This document shows positions 11,163 through 11,529 of a stretch of DNA of 11,529 bases, one piece after another. The stretch's first letter is position 1; each line of letters starts with the position of its first letter. A program made the translations under genes and the position numbers. The notes below the pieces were generated by a model. The model was given only the letters and a program-made list of their open reading frames with translations. It ran no database searches and was not told the DNA's origin. The stretch covers positions 10,284-21,812 of the forward strand of contig NZFC01000025.1 of NCBI GenBank assembly GCA_002689195.1, given 5' to 3'. This DNA is from Rhodobiaceae bacterium (GTDB lineage: Bacteria > Pseudomonadota > Alphaproteobacteria > RS24).

Positions 11163-11315
11163 CTACTCGCTCGTGTTGGGCAGGTTTTTCAAAGTTGAAA
11201 AAGCATGGCACCCTGCGCCCAATATCCAGGTGGTGCATGCTCCTGACGGGCAGGCATCGCCCATCACAGGTGGCCCTAGGCCAGTTACATACGCTGATAC
11301 AAAATTGCGTTGCAT
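11163..11315 (-). CDS. Possible 50-aa small ORF between ftsA and ftsZ
   Basis: The ATG overlaps the ftsA stop by one base (TAATG) and has AGGAGG 8 nt upstream (11329-11324), formed by two consecutive AGG Arg codons of ftsA. The 50 codons end in TAG 14 nt before the ftsZ ATG. The peptide starts [10 protein letters not shown] and contains three Cys (22, 27, 36) and one weakly hydrophobic patch (about 28-40). I recognise no family. Codons such as CTA, ATA, GGG and GGA are unlike the neighbouring genes, so a conserved protein product is doubtful. A leader ORF that couples translation from ftsA to ftsZ is the better reading, if it is used at all. It covers nearly all of the 166-nt ftsA-ftsZ gap. 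Confidence 0.35.
   Translation of the reverse strand: MQRNFVSAYVTGLGPPVMGDACPSGACTTWILGAGCHAFSTLKNLPNTSE
11185..11202. repeat. Perfect 8-bp inverted repeat upstream of ftsZ
   Basis: TTTTTCAA and TTGAAAAA flank two bases (AG), 37 nt upstream of the ftsZ ATG and inside the small ORF. A 2-nt loop cannot form in RNA, and the shorter stem left by opening the loop would be AT-rich and weak. A protein-binding palindrome is therefore the more natural reading, though chance in an AT-rich patch is possible. Confidence 0.45.
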
Positions 11316-11529
11316 TAGAAGTTCCTCCTCAGCCAAGCCGCCAGCCGGCCAAATGGCCCGCCAGCGTTTTCAGTAACAAGTGCGGCGTCGGCATGTTGAC
11401 GCCCGGCATAATTCAAAAGACCCGCGCAAGCTGCAAAAGACGGGCCAGCGGCTGCTTCCGGCAGTCCCGAAAGCCGCATGGGAAAGCCCAAACGCGGCTG
11501 CCGCTCAAGAATTGTGCGCGCCAGTTCCG
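11315..11529 (-). CDS. ftsA: Cell division protein FtsA, C-terminal end only
   Basis: The gene runs off the right edge; 70 residues and the TAA stop are visible. FtsA is an actin-like ATPase that tethers FtsZ to the inner membrane and recruits later division proteins. The visible part shows the end of the actin-like fold with the FtsA-typical run [20 protein letters not shown] (11-30) and [10 protein letters not shown] (32-41). After a short variable linker comes the C-terminal amphipathic membrane-targeting helix [12 protein letters not shown] (59-70). The conserved ftsA-ftsZ order supports the call. The catalytic ATP-binding parts lie outside the window, so integrity cannot be judged. The two AGG codons for the final Arg pair also form an SD for the next small ORF. 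Confidence 0.9.
   Translation of the reverse strand, partial: ELARTILERQPRLGFPMRLSGLPEAAAGPSFAACAGLLNYAGRQHADAALVTENAGGPFGRLAAWLRRNF

Noticed and set aside
11149..11238. Longer FtsZ N-terminus from the ATG at 11238
   Set aside because: The strong SD lies right before ATG 11148 and FtsZ proteins normally begin shortly before the GIGGAGGNA motif.
11269..11281. Small palindrome TGGCC-CTA-GGCCA in the ftsA-ftsZ gap
   Set aside because: Only five pairs with no T-run; too short to call a terminator or operator.

Overview
This window is ordinary core chromosome from what is very probably an alphaproteobacterium. The evidence is the gene order ftsA-ftsZ-lpxC-bamD-recN-ligA, a long Ala/Pro-rich FtsZ linker ending in an IPAFLRR-type tail, and moderately high GC judged by eye. 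I cannot name a genus. I see no mobile element, CRISPR array, tRNA, rRNA or other sign of horizontal transfer. Coding density is very high and no stretch over 300 bases lacks a gene.

Left third, plus strand (1-3433): the end of a UvrD/PcrA-type helicase, then prmA (methylates ribosomal protein L11), then a roughly 600-residue M24 aminopeptidase P. The three are 9-10 nt apart and look like one transcription unit. After an 81-nt gap with a weak promoter candidate comes a 154-aa protein I do not recognise. It has its own Shine-Dalgarno (SD) sequence and ends only 12 nt from the end of the opposing ligA.

Right two thirds, minus strand, read from the right edge leftwards (11529-3446): the 3' end of ftsA, a possible 50-codon ORF overlapping the ftsA stop, ftsZ, a clear intrinsic terminator, then lpxC, bamD, recN and ligA. 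This is the tail of the division and cell wall (dcw) cluster (FtsA tethers the FtsZ ring to the membrane). It runs into envelope biogenesis genes (LpxC commits to lipid A synthesis; BamD helps assemble outer-membrane proteins) and then DNA maintenance genes (RecN, LigA). recN and ligA overlap by four bases (GTGA), so they are probably translationally coupled. The ftsZ terminator and a promoter-like sequence upstream of lpxC suggest lpxC-bamD-recN-ligA is at least partly a separate unit.

No new biological system is evident. The points most worth a second look are the ftsA-ftsZ junction (small ORF with a strong SD, and a perfect 8-bp inverted repeat), the repeated copies of the FtsZ C-terminal motif inside its linker, and the unrecognised 154-aa protein.
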